From contig NZ_JAVLAS010000001.1 of the NCBI RefSeq assembly GCF_032190635.1, forward strand, positions 1,488,001 to 1,552,000: 64,000 nucleotides of DNA, written 5' to 3'. Shown here one piece after another: positions 47,439 through 56,316 of this stretch. The position numbers were made by a program, and so were the translations under genes. Position 1 is the stretch's first letter. Each line of letters starts with the position of its first letter. Source of the DNA: Levilactobacillus zymae. GTDB taxonomy: Bacteria; Bacillota; Bacilli; Lactobacillales; Lactobacillaceae. The notes under the pieces were generated by a model, which saw nothing but the letters and a program-made list of their open reading frames with translations, was not told the origin of the DNA and searched no databases.

Positions 47439-47694
47439 GTTAGAAATTTGCAAGTGAAGTTATAAAATAAAAATTACTTTAACTTATAACTTTCTAACCA
47501 AGCAACCGCCCAACCCGCGGTTGCCAACCTAGAAACTAAACCGACCAAACCCAGTTCCTTTTTAAACAATTAAACCGTAACTAAAACTTACTACGTAACC
47601 GGATCAACCGGCGCTTAGCATTCAATTCGCTGCAGGAATCTGTTAAACTGACAGAGGAAGACTTATCGAGAATTTGGCAGAAGGGGAAGACGGT
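47439..47694. other. gene-free stretch with nested inverted repeats
   Basis: GTTAGAAA...TTTCTAAC encloses AAGTTATAA...TTATAACTT (47439-47497). The stretch is AT-rich at first; nothing gene-like is seen. The cca promoter should lie in the last 60 bases, but no good match was found. Confidence 0.5.
47464..47525. repeat. AT-rich/hairpin intergenic repeat, copy 2
   Basis: AATAAAAATTACTTTAACTTA, then CCAAG and the hairpin GCAACCGC...GCGGTTGC. It has the same element order as 6085-6130 with a nine-base insertion. Confidence 0.4.
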
Positions 47695-48903
47695 ATGCAA
47701 CTAAAACAGTTACCACGGGACTTCGAACTGGCCCGGCCGGTTTTACAAACCATTGAACGGGCGGGGTACGAGGCGTACTTCGTGGGTGGTAGCGTTCGGG
47801 ACACGATTTTAGGTAAATCGATCCACGACGTTGACATTGCCACGAGTGCCTATCCCGACGAAATTAAACACTTATTTAAGCGCACGGTGGATACCGGCAT
47901 TGAACACGGGACCGTCATGATTTTGGACCACGGGACGGGGTACGAAACCACCACGTTTCGTTCCGAATCAACCTACACGGATTTTCGGCGCCCCGACCAG
48001 GTGACCTTCGTACGATCGCTGGCAGAAGACTTAAAGCGCCGCGATTTTACCATTAATGCCCTGGCGATGCGAGAAAACGGGGAAGTGATCGATCTTTTCG
48101 ATGGCTTGAGCGACTTGCGGAATCGTCGTATCCGGGCCGTAGGGGATCCCCAGGAGCGGTTCCACGAAGACGCTTTGCGGATGATGCGAGCGGTTCGGTT
48201 CGCTAGTCAGCTGGACTTTGAGATTGTCCCCGCTACGGAAAAGGCCATGGCCGACCATGCGGCTCTGTTGGCTAAGATTGCGGTAGAACGGATTCAGGTG
48301 GAATTATTAAAGCTGCTAATGGGTCAAACACCGCAACGGGGGTTGACCAGCTTACTCACCACTCAGCTCTGGCGGTATTGTCCGGACTTCGAGCACCAAG
48401 AGACCGCCCTAACGCAGCTCACCCAGCGGCTGACCCACGGTGTGAGCTGTGAGGTTACGGCTTGGGCCGTTTTAGGCTTAAGCTTTGGGTTGGATCACGA
48501 CCAGACGACCACCTTCTTGAAACACTGGAAGACCTCCAATCAGGTGGCCACGGACGTTCAAGCCGTCATGACTGCGGCCCGAATTCTCCAGACCCGGACT
48601 CTGGACGCCTGGGAGCTCTACCGTTGTGGGGCCAGTCGGGTTAAATTGGCCAACGAGGCGGCCGTGATTTTAGGCGCTGCGGACCGGGCCGATAGTTTGG
48701 TACAGGACGTTGCCGCGTTACCTATTCAGCAAAAACGTGAGGTGGCCTTGACCGGTAAAGACCTCATGCAGGCGGGCATTCAACCGGGCCCGCAATTGGG
48801 ACAACTGTTGGCCGCCCTTGAACGCCAGGTCGTCACGGGGCAAGTGGTGAACCACAAGGATGCGTTATTGACGCAGGCCTTAGCTTTAGCGAATTCGAAA
48901 TGA
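47695..48903 (+). CDS. cca: CCA tRNA nucleotidyltransferase
   Basis: 402 residues from the ATG at 47695 (AAGGGGAAG upstream). Class II Cca: G-G-S-V-R-D near residue 29, the catalytic D-V-D-I-A-T near 43, R-R-D-F-T-I-N-A near 112, and R-x-x-E-D-A-L-R-M-M-R-A-V-R near 158; C-terminal helical body and tail. It adds or repairs the 3' CCA of tRNAs. It lies 20 bases before the ABC-F gene, probably one operon, a common arrangement in lactobacilli. Confidence 0.97.
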   Translation: MQLKQLPRDFELARPVLQTIERAGYEAYFVGGSVRDTILGKSIHDVDIATSAYPDEIKHLFKRTVDTGIEHGTVMILDHGTGYETTTFRSESTYTDFRRPDQVTFVRSLAEDLKRRDFTINALAMRENGEVIDLFDGLSDLRNRRIRAVGDPQERFHEDALRMMRAVRFASQLDFEIVPATEKAMADHAALLAKIAVERIQVELLKLLMGQTPQRGLTSLLTTQLWRYCPDFEHQETALTQLTQRLTHGVSCEVTAWAVLGLSFGLDHDQTTTFLKHWKTSNQVATDVQAVMTAARILQTRTLDAWELYRCGASRVKLANEAAVILGAADRADSLVQDVAALPIQQKREVALTGKDLMQAGIQPGPQLGQLLAALERQVVTGQVVNHKDALLTQALALANSK

Positions 48904-48923
48904 GAGAGTAGTGACGAAAACTT

Positions 48924-50819
48924 ATGCAAACTTTACGAGCGGAAAATTTACACCGGACTTACGGTGAAAAAACACTATTTGATAATTTAAACTTCATCAT
49001 CAACGAGCACGACCGCATCGGGTTAATCGGGGTCAATGGTAGTGGGAAGACCTCCCTATTAAACACCCTAGCCGGGGTGAATAACGACCAGACCGGAACC
49101 ATTAGTACGCCCAAGGATTACACCATTGGGTACTTAACCCAAAAGCCCGACCTAGATGAAAATTTGACGGTCATGGACGCCGTTTTTTCCGGGGATCAGA
49201 CCGTTTTCGTGACCATTCGCCAATACGAAGCGGCGCTGGCCGCTTACGGGCAACATCCTGAAGATGCTAAAGCCCAAAAGCGCTACCTGGATGCCGAAGC
49301 CAAGATGAACGAAGAAGATGCGTGGACCGCCGAAAGCGACGTGAAAACGATCCTAACGCAGTTGAAGATTACGGATCTCTCGCAATCCATCAAGACGCTT
49401 TCTGGGGGACAAGTTAAGCGGGTTGGGTTGGCCCAAGTGCTGATCCAATCACCGGATCTCCTCCTGTTAGACGAACCCACCAACCACTTGGATTTCGATT
49501 CCATTGCCTGGTTACAACAATACTTAACGTCTTACAAGGGAGCGCTACTGGTCGTTACCCACGACCGGTACTTCTTAGACCAGGTGGCCAACCAAATCTG
49601 GGAACTGGACTTCGGAAAATTGTATCAGTACCCGGGAAACTACCAGGCCTACGTGCAGGAAAAGGCAGAACGGGTTACCCAGGAAGCCGATGCGGAACAG
49701 AAGTCTAAGCGCCTTTATCAACAAGAGCTAGCTTGGATGAAGGCCGGTGCTAAGGCGCGGTCAACCAAGCAAAATGCGCGGATCAACCGGTTCCACGAAC
49801 TGGCTAGTCAACAGGGCACCCGCCAAGTCCAACAAAACGTTTCCATCTCGCTAGGACAGCAGCGTTTAGGTAAGAAGGTCATTGAACTCAAAGACGCTAA
49901 TTTAAAACTCGGCGATCACCTGATTCTAAAGGACTTCAGTGACCTGATTCAGGGTGGCGAGCGCATCGGGATCAGTGGGGAAAATGGGGCCGGCAAGTCC
50001 AGTCTCCTCAACGTGATTGCCGGAAAGTTGCCCCTGGATTCCGGCATCATCGACGTGGGGGAAACCGTGAAAATGGCTTACTATACCCAGCAGATCGAAC
50101 CGATCCCCGAAGATAAACGGATGATTAACTACCTCTCAGAGGTTGGGCAAAACGTCACCGACAAGCAGGGCAATTCCGTCAGTGTGACCGAGTTATTGGA
50201 ACAGTTCCTATTCCCCCGGTTCATGCACGGCACATTAATTCGCAAGCTCTCCGGGGGCGAAAAGCGCCGATTGTATCTACTGAAGTTGTTGATGGAACAG
50301 CCGAACGTCCTCTTACTGGACGAACCGACTAACGATCTGGATATCAGCACCCTGACGGTTTTAGAAGACTACATCGCGCAGTTTGCCGGGACCGTTATCA
50401 CGGTCTCCCATGACCGCTACTTCCTGGATAAGGTGGCCGACCGTCTGTTAATCTTTGACGGTAACGGACAGATTGAACGGTACTCCGGTCAATTCAGCGA
50501 TTACCTAACCGCTCAGCAGCAGGCCCATAAGCCCGCCGCGCCGAAGCCGAAAGCCGCGCCGAAACCAGCCGCGACCGCTAAAGCGACCACTAAGAAGAAG
50601 GTCAAGCTGACCTACGCCGAACAAAAGGAGTGGGAAGGCATTGAGGGTGTCATCGACGGTCTGGAAGCCAAGAAGGCTGCCGTTCAAAAGGACATGAACG
50701 AAAATGGCGCCAATTACGATAAGTTGGCGGATTTACAACAACAATTGGATGATTTAGATCAGCAATTAGATCAAAAGGTCGCTCGTTGGGAATACCTCAG
50801 CGAATACGCCACGGATTAG
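48924..50819 (+). CDS. ABC-F family ATPase (Uup/YfmR type)
   Basis: 631 residues. Two ABC domains with Walker A G-V-N-G-S-G-K-T-S near residue 38 and G-E-N-G-A-G-K-S-S near 357, signatures L-S-G-G-Q-V and L-S-G-G-E-K, and D-E-P-T-N-H-L-D / D-E-P-T-N-D-L-D; a charged linker between them; an Ala/Pro/Lys-rich spacer and a C-terminal coiled coil (about 575-631) as in Uup. No membrane segments: it acts on the ribosome, and YfmR homologues relieve stalling at prolines. A role as resistance factor is not indicated. Confidence 0.92.
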   Translation: MQTLRAENLHRTYGEKTLFDNLNFIINEHDRIGLIGVNGSGKTSLLNTLAGVNNDQTGTISTPKDYTIGYLTQKPDLDENLTVMDAVFSGDQTVFVTIRQYEAALAAYGQHPEDAKAQKRYLDAEAKMNEEDAWTAESDVKTILTQLKITDLSQSIKTLSGGQVKRVGLAQVLIQSPDLLLLDEPTNHLDFDSIAWLQQYLTSYKGALLVVTHDRYFLDQVANQIWELDFGKLYQYPGNYQAYVQEKAERVTQEADAEQKSKRLYQQELAWMKAGAKARSTKQNARINRFHELASQQGTRQVQQNVSISLGQQRLGKKVIELKDANLKLGDHLILKDFSDLIQGGERIGISGENGAGKSSLLNVIAGKLPLDSGIIDVGETVKMAYYTQQIEPIPEDKRMINYLSEVGQNVTDKQGNSVSVTELLEQFLFPRFMHGTLIRKLSGGEKRRLYLLKLLMEQPNVLLLDEPTNDLDISTLTVLEDYIAQFAGTVITVSHDRYFLDKVADRLLIFDGNGQIERYSGQFSDYLTAQQQAHKPAAPKPKAAPKPAATAKATTKKKVKLTYAEQKEWEGIEGVIDGLEAKKAAVQKDMNENGANYDKLADLQQQLDDLDQQLDQKVARWEYLSEYATD

Positions 50820-50834
50820 GGGGAACTCACGGTA

Positions 50835-51785
50835 ATGTTAGAAGATGCTTACCTAGACTTAGAACGCACGGTCCTGGAACAGGGCCACGCCAAAACCGAC
50901 CGTACGGGTACCGGGACCGTCAGTCTCTTCGGGTACCAGATGCGGTTTAACCTGCAAGAAGGGTTTCCGTTACTGACCACCAAGAAGGTCCCATTTGGGC
51001 TGATTAAGTCGGAACTCTTATGGTTCTTACGCGGAGACACCAATATTCGGTTCCTGTTACAGCACCATAACCACATTTGGGACGAATGGGCCTTTCAACG
51101 GTACGTGGATAGCCCCGACTATCACGGCCCCGACATGCACGACTTTGGCCGCCGTGCCTTAGTCGATCCCGCCTTCAACCAGCAGTATCAGGCCGAAAAA
51201 AAGGCTTTCTGCGACCGTATCTTGACCGACCAAGCCTTCGGGGATCATTACGGGGACCTGGGGTTGGTATATGGGAGTCAGTGGCGTGCTTGGCAGGGGC
51301 ACAACGGTGAGACCATCGACCAGTTAGCCAACGTGATTCAGACCTTACGAACGCATCCCGATTCCCGGCGGATGATCGTGTCGGCCTGGAATCCCGCCGA
51401 CGTGCCGTCCATGGCGTTACCGCCGTGTCACACGCTCTACCAGTTCTACGTCAACGACGGTAAACTGAGTTGTCAACTGTACCAACGCAGTGGCGATATC
51501 TTCTTAGGTGTACCGTTTAATATCGCTAGTTATGCCTTACTGACGTCGTTAATTGCCAAAGAGGTGGGGCTAGAAGTCGGGGATTTCGTGCACACCTTAG
51601 GGGATGCCCACATCTATCAGAACCACCTCGACCAGGTCAAAACGCAATTGGCGCGGACCCCGAAGGCCGCACCGCAACTCTGGCTTAATCCGGACAAATC
51701 CAGTATTTTTGACTACGACATGGCTGATATCAAGGTGACCGGTTATGATCCGGCACCCGCGATTAAGGCCCCCGTCGCCGTTTAG
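50835..51785 (+). CDS. thyA: thymidylate synthase
   Basis: 316 residues, the long ThyA form with an insertion after H-I-W-D-E-W-A seen in lactobacilli. Catalytic Cys198 is in L-P-P-C-H-T; the nucleotide site [13 protein letters not shown] follows. It converts dUMP to dTMP using methylene-tetrahydrofolate and yields dihydrofolate, which the next gene product reduces. GGGGGAA precedes the ATG; dfrA starts 11 bases after the stop. Confidence 0.98.
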   Translation: MLEDAYLDLERTVLEQGHAKTDRTGTGTVSLFGYQMRFNLQEGFPLLTTKKVPFGLIKSELLWFLRGDTNIRFLLQHHNHIWDEWAFQRYVDSPDYHGPDMHDFGRRALVDPAFNQQYQAEKKAFCDRILTDQAFGDHYGDLGLVYGSQWRAWQGHNGETIDQLANVIQTLRTHPDSRRMIVSAWNPADVPSMALPPCHTLYQFYVNDGKLSCQLYQRSGDIFLGVPFNIASYALLTSLIAKEVGLEVGDFVHTLGDAHIYQNHLDQVKTQLARTPKAAPQLWLNPDKSSIFDYDMADIKVTGYDPAPAIKAPVAV

Positions 51786-51796
51786 GAGGAATTGGC

Positions 51797-52288
51797 ATGT
51801 TGATCTATCTTTGGGCCGAAAGTCGTGGTGGCGTGATTGGGTACCGGGGCCAACTTCCCTGGCACCTGCCGGCCGATATGCACTACTTTAAAACCACCAC
51901 CACGGGACATACCGTGATTGCGGGCGCCAAAACCTTCGCGTCGTTTGGCCGTCCGCTACCGCACCGGACGAACGTGGTCGTCAGTCACCGACCGGCCGGG
52001 GAGTTTCCGGCGGGCGTCACGGTGCTGAATTCGTTAGACGCCGTGCGGCAATACGCCGCCGCCCGCCCACACGAGTTGCTGTACGTGGTTGGCGGCGCTC
52101 AGCTATTTACCGGGTTAATGGCCGACGTGGACCGATTATACCGGACCACCATCGCGGCCGACTTTCCTGGCGATACTCGGATGCCGGCCATCGACTACGC
52201 TCAATTTACCAAGATTGGGGAACAGGTGGGGGTCCGCGACGCCGATAATCCCTACGATTACGTTTTTGAACAGTTTGAACGTCGCTAA
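51797..52288 (+). CDS. dfrA: dihydrofolate reductase
   Basis: 163 residues. Active-site L-P-W-H-L-P-A-D-M with the catalytic Asp, and V-V-G-G-A-Q-L-F near residue 98 for NADPH. The usual G-R-K-T cofactor motif reads A-G-A-K-T here, so the Arg that contacts the 2'-phosphate side is replaced. It regenerates tetrahydrofolate for ThyA and is in the same operon. TAGGAGGA precedes the ATG. Confidence 0.96.
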   Translation: MLIYLWAESRGGVIGYRGQLPWHLPADMHYFKTTTTGHTVIAGAKTFASFGRPLPHRTNVVVSHRPAGEFPAGVTVLNSLDAVRQYAAARPHELLYVVGGAQLFTGLMADVDRLYRTTIAADFPGDTRMPAIDYAQFTKIGEQVGVRDADNPYDYVFEQFERR

Positions 52289-52291
52289 ACT

Positions 52292-52330
52292 AAAAGGCCG
52301 CCCACGTAAGCACGTGAGCGACCTTTTATG
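52292..52330. terminator. bidirectional terminator between dfrA and hemolysin III gene
   Basis: AAAAGG(C)CGC(CC)ACGT pairs with ACGT(GA)GCG(A)CCTTTT; A on the left and T on the right serve both convergent genes. Confidence 0.85.
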
Positions 52331-52334
52331 TCGT

Positions 52335-52976
52335 CTAGGCGTATAACAGAATGGAGAAGTACATCAGGCCGGTTCCCAGCATGACGAAAAGGTGCCAGAT
52401 GACGTGGCCGAAGGGGACCCCCTTGAAGCTGTATAGGATGGCCCCGGCCGTGAAGGCGACGCCCCCGGCGAATAATAGGCCAAAGCCCACGGGCCCCAAG
52501 CCCGCATACAGGGGTTTGATCCCGAGGAGACACATCCAGCCCATCACCACGTAGATGATGGTGGACAGAATCTGGTGCTGCCCCAACCAGATGGCCTTAT
52601 AGATGATGCCCAAGACGGCCATGCCCCAGATCACCCCGAACATGGTCCAGCCTAGCCAGCCCCCGATCACCAGTAAGCTATAAGGCGTATAGGTGCCGGC
52701 AATCAGCAGGTAGATGGCGCAGTGGTCAAAGATTTGAAAAACGTGCGACGCTTTGGTGAAGACCAAACTGTGAAAGAGCGTCGAGGCCAAGTAGAACAGC
52801 ACCATAATGGCGCCGTAAACGGCAAAGGTGGTCATCCGTAAGCTACCGCCCTTGGCGTGGGCCTGGAGCAATAGGATTACCAATCCGGCAATGCTTAGGC
52901 CGGCCCCAATGCCGTGGGTCACGGCGTTGAGGACTTCATTAACGATGTTATAGGTGCGACTACGCGGTGGTTTCAA
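52335..52976 (-). CDS. hemolysin III / PAQR family membrane protein
   Basis: 213 residues, seven hydrophobic helices. PAQR-type metal-site motifs: S-T-L-F-H near residue 68, D-H-C-A-I-Y near 84, and H-V-I-W-H-L-F-V near 192. The family includes YqfA/TrhA, which affects membrane fluidity; the haemolysin name is historical. AAGGAGGA precedes the ATG on the minus strand. It is convergent with dfrA and divergent from degV. Confidence 0.92.
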   Translation of the reverse strand: MKPPRSRTYNIVNEVLNAVTHGIGAGLSIAGLVILLLQAHAKGGSLRMTTFAVYGAIMVLFYLASTLFHSLVFTKASHVFQIFDHCAIYLLIAGTYTPYSLLVIGGWLGWTMFGVIWGMAVLGIIYKAIWLGQHQILSTIIYVVMGWMCLLGIKPLYAGLGPVGFGLLFAGGVAFTAGAILYSFKGVPFGHVIWHLFVMLGTGLMYFSILLYA

Positions 52977-53016
52977 TGAACATCCTCCTTAAATTAAGCG
53001 ATTTACGGGACGACAG

Positions 53017-53045
53017 CTGAAAAAAGCAGATAATTCTGCTATACT
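53017..53045 (+). promoter_or_regulatory. degV promoter with palindrome
   Basis: CTGAAA (53017-53022), 17-base spacer, TATACT (53040-53045). AGCAGA-TAAT-TCTGCT (53025-53040) fills the spacer and touches the -10 box: a possible repressor site. Confidence 0.55.
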
Positions 53046-53114
53046 GTTACCGTATGTTTCATTACGCATATTGTAGCATAAACCAAATTTTTGGTCAGAA
53101 AGAGTGGGATCTCC

Positions 53115-53966
53115 ATGGCTAACATTAAAATCGTCACGGATTCATCGGCCGGGTTAACCGACCAACAGATCCAAGATTACCACATCACCATCGTACCGCT
53201 GACGGTGATGATCGACGACACGATCTACGTGGAACGTGAGTCGATTACGAATAAAGAATTTATCGATAAAATGAAAACTTCGAAGACGTTGCCGAAGACC
53301 AGCCAACCACCGTTGGGCTCGTTCGTCGAGACCTTCGATAAGCTCGGTGCGGACGGGAGCAGTGTGATCTGCTTTACCATGCTAGAAGCCATCAGTGGCA
53401 CGATTCACGCGGCCGAACAGGCGGCGAACTTATCGAAGACCGACGTCACCGTGGTCGATAGTCAGTTCACCGACCAGGCCTTGGCTTTTCAAGTGATCGA
53501 AGCGGCGAAGTTAGCGGCCGAAGGGGCCGACAAGGCGACCATCTTGCAACGGGCCGATGCCGTGCGGAATAACACGCACCTGTTCATGGGTATCGTCACG
53601 TTGGAAAACATTCTCAAGGGGGGCCGTTTGGGTCGCGCCGCAGGAATGCTGACGGCGCTGCTGAACATCAAGGTGGTCCTGGAAGTCACTGGGGGCCAAC
53701 TGAAGATCCGCGCGAAGGGTCGGGGCATGAAGACCATCGACCGGTACTTTAGCAAGGTCTACGATCAGATGAAACAAACACCGGACATCATGTCGGTGGG
53801 AATTTCCCAAGTGGAAGCCTACGATAGCGTGGCCAGTGTGCAGCAACACATCCACGAATTTTTACCGAACAAAGACATCTTAGTGCGTGAAACGGTGCCC
53901 ATCATCGCTACGCACGGGGGCCCTGGGGCGTTTGCCTTGATGTACTACACGGACCCCACTAAATAA
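53115..53966 (+). CDS. DegV family fatty-acid-binding protein
   Basis: 283 residues from the ATG at 53115. I-V-T-D-S-S-A-G-L near the N-terminus, the lipid-head Thr/Ser site in K-T-S-Q-P-P-L-G, and T-H-G-G-P-G-A-F-A near the C-terminus are DegV signatures. It is an FakB-type protein that presents bound fatty acid to FakA kinase for phospholipid synthesis. No strong Shine-Dalgarno is seen. Single gene with terminator. Confidence 0.93.
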   Translation: MANIKIVTDSSAGLTDQQIQDYHITIVPLTVMIDDTIYVERESITNKEFIDKMKTSKTLPKTSQPPLGSFVETFDKLGADGSSVICFTMLEAISGTIHAAEQAANLSKTDVTVVDSQFTDQALAFQVIEAAKLAAEGADKATILQRADAVRNNTHLFMGIVTLENILKGGRLGRAAGMLTALLNIKVVLEVTGGQLKIRAKGRGMKTIDRYFSKVYDQMKQTPDIMSVGISQVEAYDSVASVQQHIHEFLPNKDILVRETVPIIATHGGPGAFALMYYTDPTK

Positions 53967-53986
53967 GACGATACACGCATCACGAG

Positions 53987-54016
53987 AAAAGGGGTGGCCT
54001 TAGTCACCGCTTTTTC
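53987..54016 (+). terminator. terminator after degV
   Basis: AAAAGGGGTG pairs with CACCGCTTTTT around GCCTTAGT. Confidence 0.82.
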
Positions 54017-54037
54017 TTTATGGAGGGGGTTAAACCT

Positions 54038-54961
54038 GTGAAGAAAACCAAACATTTGGGCCGGTGGCTAGGTGTGGGGCTCTTCGTCGTGTTGGTGGTC
54101 ATCGTGGCCTTCACCTACTGGCATCCCGGCACGCGGACCGTCCAAACTACTAAGCCCACGACCAATCGACGGTCGACGGTGCGGTTAGTGGCTTTAGGCG
54201 ATTCGTTAACCGAAGGCGTCGGTGACCAACAGAAAAAGGGCGGCTATACCGAACGAATTGCTACCAAGATTCGGCAAACCGACCACGTAAAGGTGATCAT
54301 GCATAATTACGGGCTAGCCGGTGACCGCAGTGATCAGATCGAAAAGCGGTTGGTCAACAGTGACAAGATGCAACACCAGGTCACCCAAGCGCAGGCCATT
54401 ACCCTGACGGTGGGGGGGAACGACTTATTGCAAACGTTGACCCAAAACGTTACGATTAACCAGCAGTCGCAGTTGAACCAGCAACTCACCCAGGCCGAGA
54501 AGACCTACGCTAAAAAGTTAACCAGCCTATTGGCCACGGTACGCCGGTATAATCCGCGAGCGCCCATCTATCTATTTACCATCTATAATCCCATCTACGT
54601 TTACTTTGCGAACCTGACGCAGATCACGGATGCGGTGGATAACTGGAACGCCAAGACCAAGCAGACGGTGCGCCTGCAACGACGCTTATACGTGGTCGAT
54701 ATCAACCGGGATCTATCGGTAGGGCAATTCAAATCCGTGACTCAGCAGGCGCGCTTGAAGCGTGCGGCCCAAAAATCAAACGACGGGGAACTATCCCTGG
54801 CAAGCTTCCAGAAACAAATCCTGGCGAGCGACAGCAGTAAAGAATTAAACGATTATTTATCGCCGGCAGACCATTTTCACCCCAACGCCAAGGGGTACCG
54901 GTTGATGACCCAGAAATTATTTGCTAAAATGCAGGCTCACCAACAGTGGTTGCGGAAATAA
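54038..54961 (+). CDS. SGNH/GDSL hydrolase (YpmR-like)
   Basis: 307 residues from the GTG at 54038, eight bases after GGAGGGGG (an ATG at 54020 lies before that site). N-terminal membrane anchor (about 10-32), then block I A-L-G-D-S-L-T-E-G-V-G-D near 58, block III G-G-N-D-L-L near 127, and block V D-H-F-H-P-N-A-K-G-Y near 285. An extracytoplasmic lipase/esterase; substrate unknown. Forms a unit with the next two genes. Confidence 0.92.
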   Translation: MKKTKHLGRWLGVGLFVVLVVIVAFTYWHPGTRTVQTTKPTTNRRSTVRLVALGDSLTEGVGDQQKKGGYTERIATKIRQTDHVKVIMHNYGLAGDRSDQIEKRLVNSDKMQHQVTQAQAITLTVGGNDLLQTLTQNVTINQQSQLNQQLTQAEKTYAKKLTSLLATVRRYNPRAPIYLFTIYNPIYVYFANLTQITDAVDNWNAKTKQTVRLQRRLYVVDINRDLSVGQFKSVTQQARLKRAAQKSNDGELSLASFQKQILASDSSKELNDYLSPADHFHPNAKGYRLMTQKLFAKMQAHQQWLRK

Positions 54962-54976
54962 GGAGGTTGCGCATCT

Positions 54977-55594
54977 ATGACACAAGAACCCAAACGGTCC
55001 AATCCCCAACCGACCACCACACGGAACTGGTGGAAAACGGGGGTCATCACGTTAGTCACGTTAATCGTGATTGGCTTTGTCTTCGTCGGGGTTAAAGCGT
55101 TAGCCCCGACGAAGGTGGCCGCAACGGCCCAACCGGCCAGCGGGGAGACCACCAACGTGAACATCACGTTAAATAAGAAACAAGTTAACGCCTTAGCCGA
55201 TTACTACATCAACAAGTCGTTGTCCGGCCAATCGTTAAAGTACCGGTTTCAGGTGACCGATCACGCCATGCTGACGGGCTCAACCGAGGTTTTGGGGGCC
55301 AACGTGAACTTCGCGTTGCTCTTTAAGCCCACGGTGCTGGCCAACGGTGACGTTAAACTGACCGCCCAGAAACTATCCATCGGCTCGCTACCCGTACCCG
55401 TGAGCTTCGTGATGAATTACATCGCGAAGAACTACCCGCTGCCTAAGTGGGTGGCCATGGATAGTGGTCAGAAAACCATGACGCTGCACCTGACGCGGAT
55501 TGGGAACGGCAAAAAGTTGTCGTATGCGGCCAAGCAAATTGATTTATCCGGCCCCGGGAAGTTCGTCTTCCAGGCCCGGATTCCCGCCAAGTAG
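54977..55594 (+). CDS. YpmS family membrane protein
   Basis: 205 residues. Cytoplasmic N-terminus, one membrane helix (about 20-42), and an extracytoplasmic domain with the DUF2140 pattern [14 protein letters not shown] and [12 protein letters not shown]. It is paired with the GDSL hydrolase as ypmR-ypmS in Bacillus; function unknown. AAGGAGG precedes the ATG. Confidence 0.9.
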   Translation: MTQEPKRSNPQPTTTRNWWKTGVITLVTLIVIGFVFVGVKALAPTKVAATAQPASGETTNVNITLNKKQVNALADYYINKSLSGQSLKYRFQVTDHAMLTGSTEVLGANVNFALLFKPTVLANGDVKLTAQKLSIGSLPVPVSFVMNYIAKNYPLPKWVAMDSGQKTMTLHLTRIGNGKKLSYAAKQIDLSGPGKFVFQARIPAK

Positions 55595-55608
55595 TCAGGA
55601 GGCTCACT

Positions 55609-55830
55609 ATGCCCAAAACGTTTTATCAGTTTCTGATGACGCAACGTAACCCAGAAAGCTACGATCCGGTGGCGACATTTGCGAACAATGCCTTTCTGGA
55701 TAGTGCGTTTCCCAAGCAAGAAACCGAATTTGATAACCTATCCAAGTACCTCGAGGAAAATGCGAGCTACCTGCCGTCGATGACCATCTTCGACGACGCG
55801 TGGCGGCTCTACCAGGAATTTCTGGCGTAA
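55609..55830 (+). CDS. yozE: YozE family (UPF0346) protein
   Basis: 73 residues. [11 protein letters not shown] near the N-terminus and the C-terminal W-R-L-Y-Q-E-F are the YozE SAM-like fold signature. Small helical cytoplasmic protein of unknown function, usually downstream of ypmS. CAGGAGG precedes the ATG. A strong terminator follows. Confidence 0.92.
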   Translation: MPKTFYQFLMTQRNPESYDPVATFANNAFLDSAFPKQETEFDNLSKYLEENASYLPSMTIFDDAWRLYQEFLA

Positions 55831-55857
55831 CTTAAGAATTGACCAAACAGCACGACT

Positions 55858-55896
55858 AAAAACACGATCATCCCGCCGGGGGTGGTCGTGTTTTTT
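55858..55896. terminator. terminator after yozE
   Basis: AAAACACGATCATCCC pairs with GGGTGGTCGTGTTTT (one G-U), T-rich on the right. Confidence 0.92.
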
Positions 55897-55947
55897 CGTG
55901 GTAGGGCAAGGGCGTACCAGAAACAAGCGGAGAAAGTAAACGCTATA

Positions 55948-55976
55948 TTGACATTTTTATAAATTCTTATTAATAT
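55948..55976 (+). promoter_or_regulatory. promoter of a long leader or small RNA
   Basis: TTGACA (55948-55953), 17-base spacer, TAATAT (55971-55976), in an AT-rich block about 340 bases before the lipoprotein start. Confidence 0.6.
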
Positions 55977-56047
55977 TAATTATACTTAATACTAACATTA
56001 GCTGTATTTTGAGCATATACATAGTTTAGCTAACAGATCATCAAAAA

Positions 56048-56254
56048 ACCAGGTTGATGACGGATTCCCGTTAAAGCGCGCCTGGTGGGGTTAATCCGGC
56101 CTAATGGTCGATTCTGCTAACGATTAAATCGGGTAAAGGTTTAATCTGTCAGGATCGTCATGACAGTCTCGGCCGGAATCGCCCAACTCCAGCGTAAAAC
56201 CAATTTAGTTTAAAGGGTCAACGAGCAGACGTTGATCCGGGCAAGTAACGGATC
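56048..56254 (+). ncRNA. candidate structured leader / ncRNA
   Basis: Five stem-loops in series: ACCAGG/CCTGGT (56048-56086, inner ACGG/CCGT), GATTAAA/TTTAATC (56122-56146), CTGTCA/TGACAG (56146-56166), TCAACG/CGTTGA (56218-56235) and GATCCG/CGGATC (56234-56254). The last two share two bases and compete. No known RNA family recognised; no gene in 55831-56316. Confidence 0.4.
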
Positions 56255-56316
56255 TTCTAGGCAACCGGTCACTTAGTCTCAAAATATAGTGCGGCACTTA
56301 AAGGAGTATCTCGCAG

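Noticed and set aside
56048..56254. 6S RNA, tmRNA or RNase P RNA
   Set aside because: The stems are in series, not the long rod of 6S, and no conserved tmRNA or RNase P core was seen.
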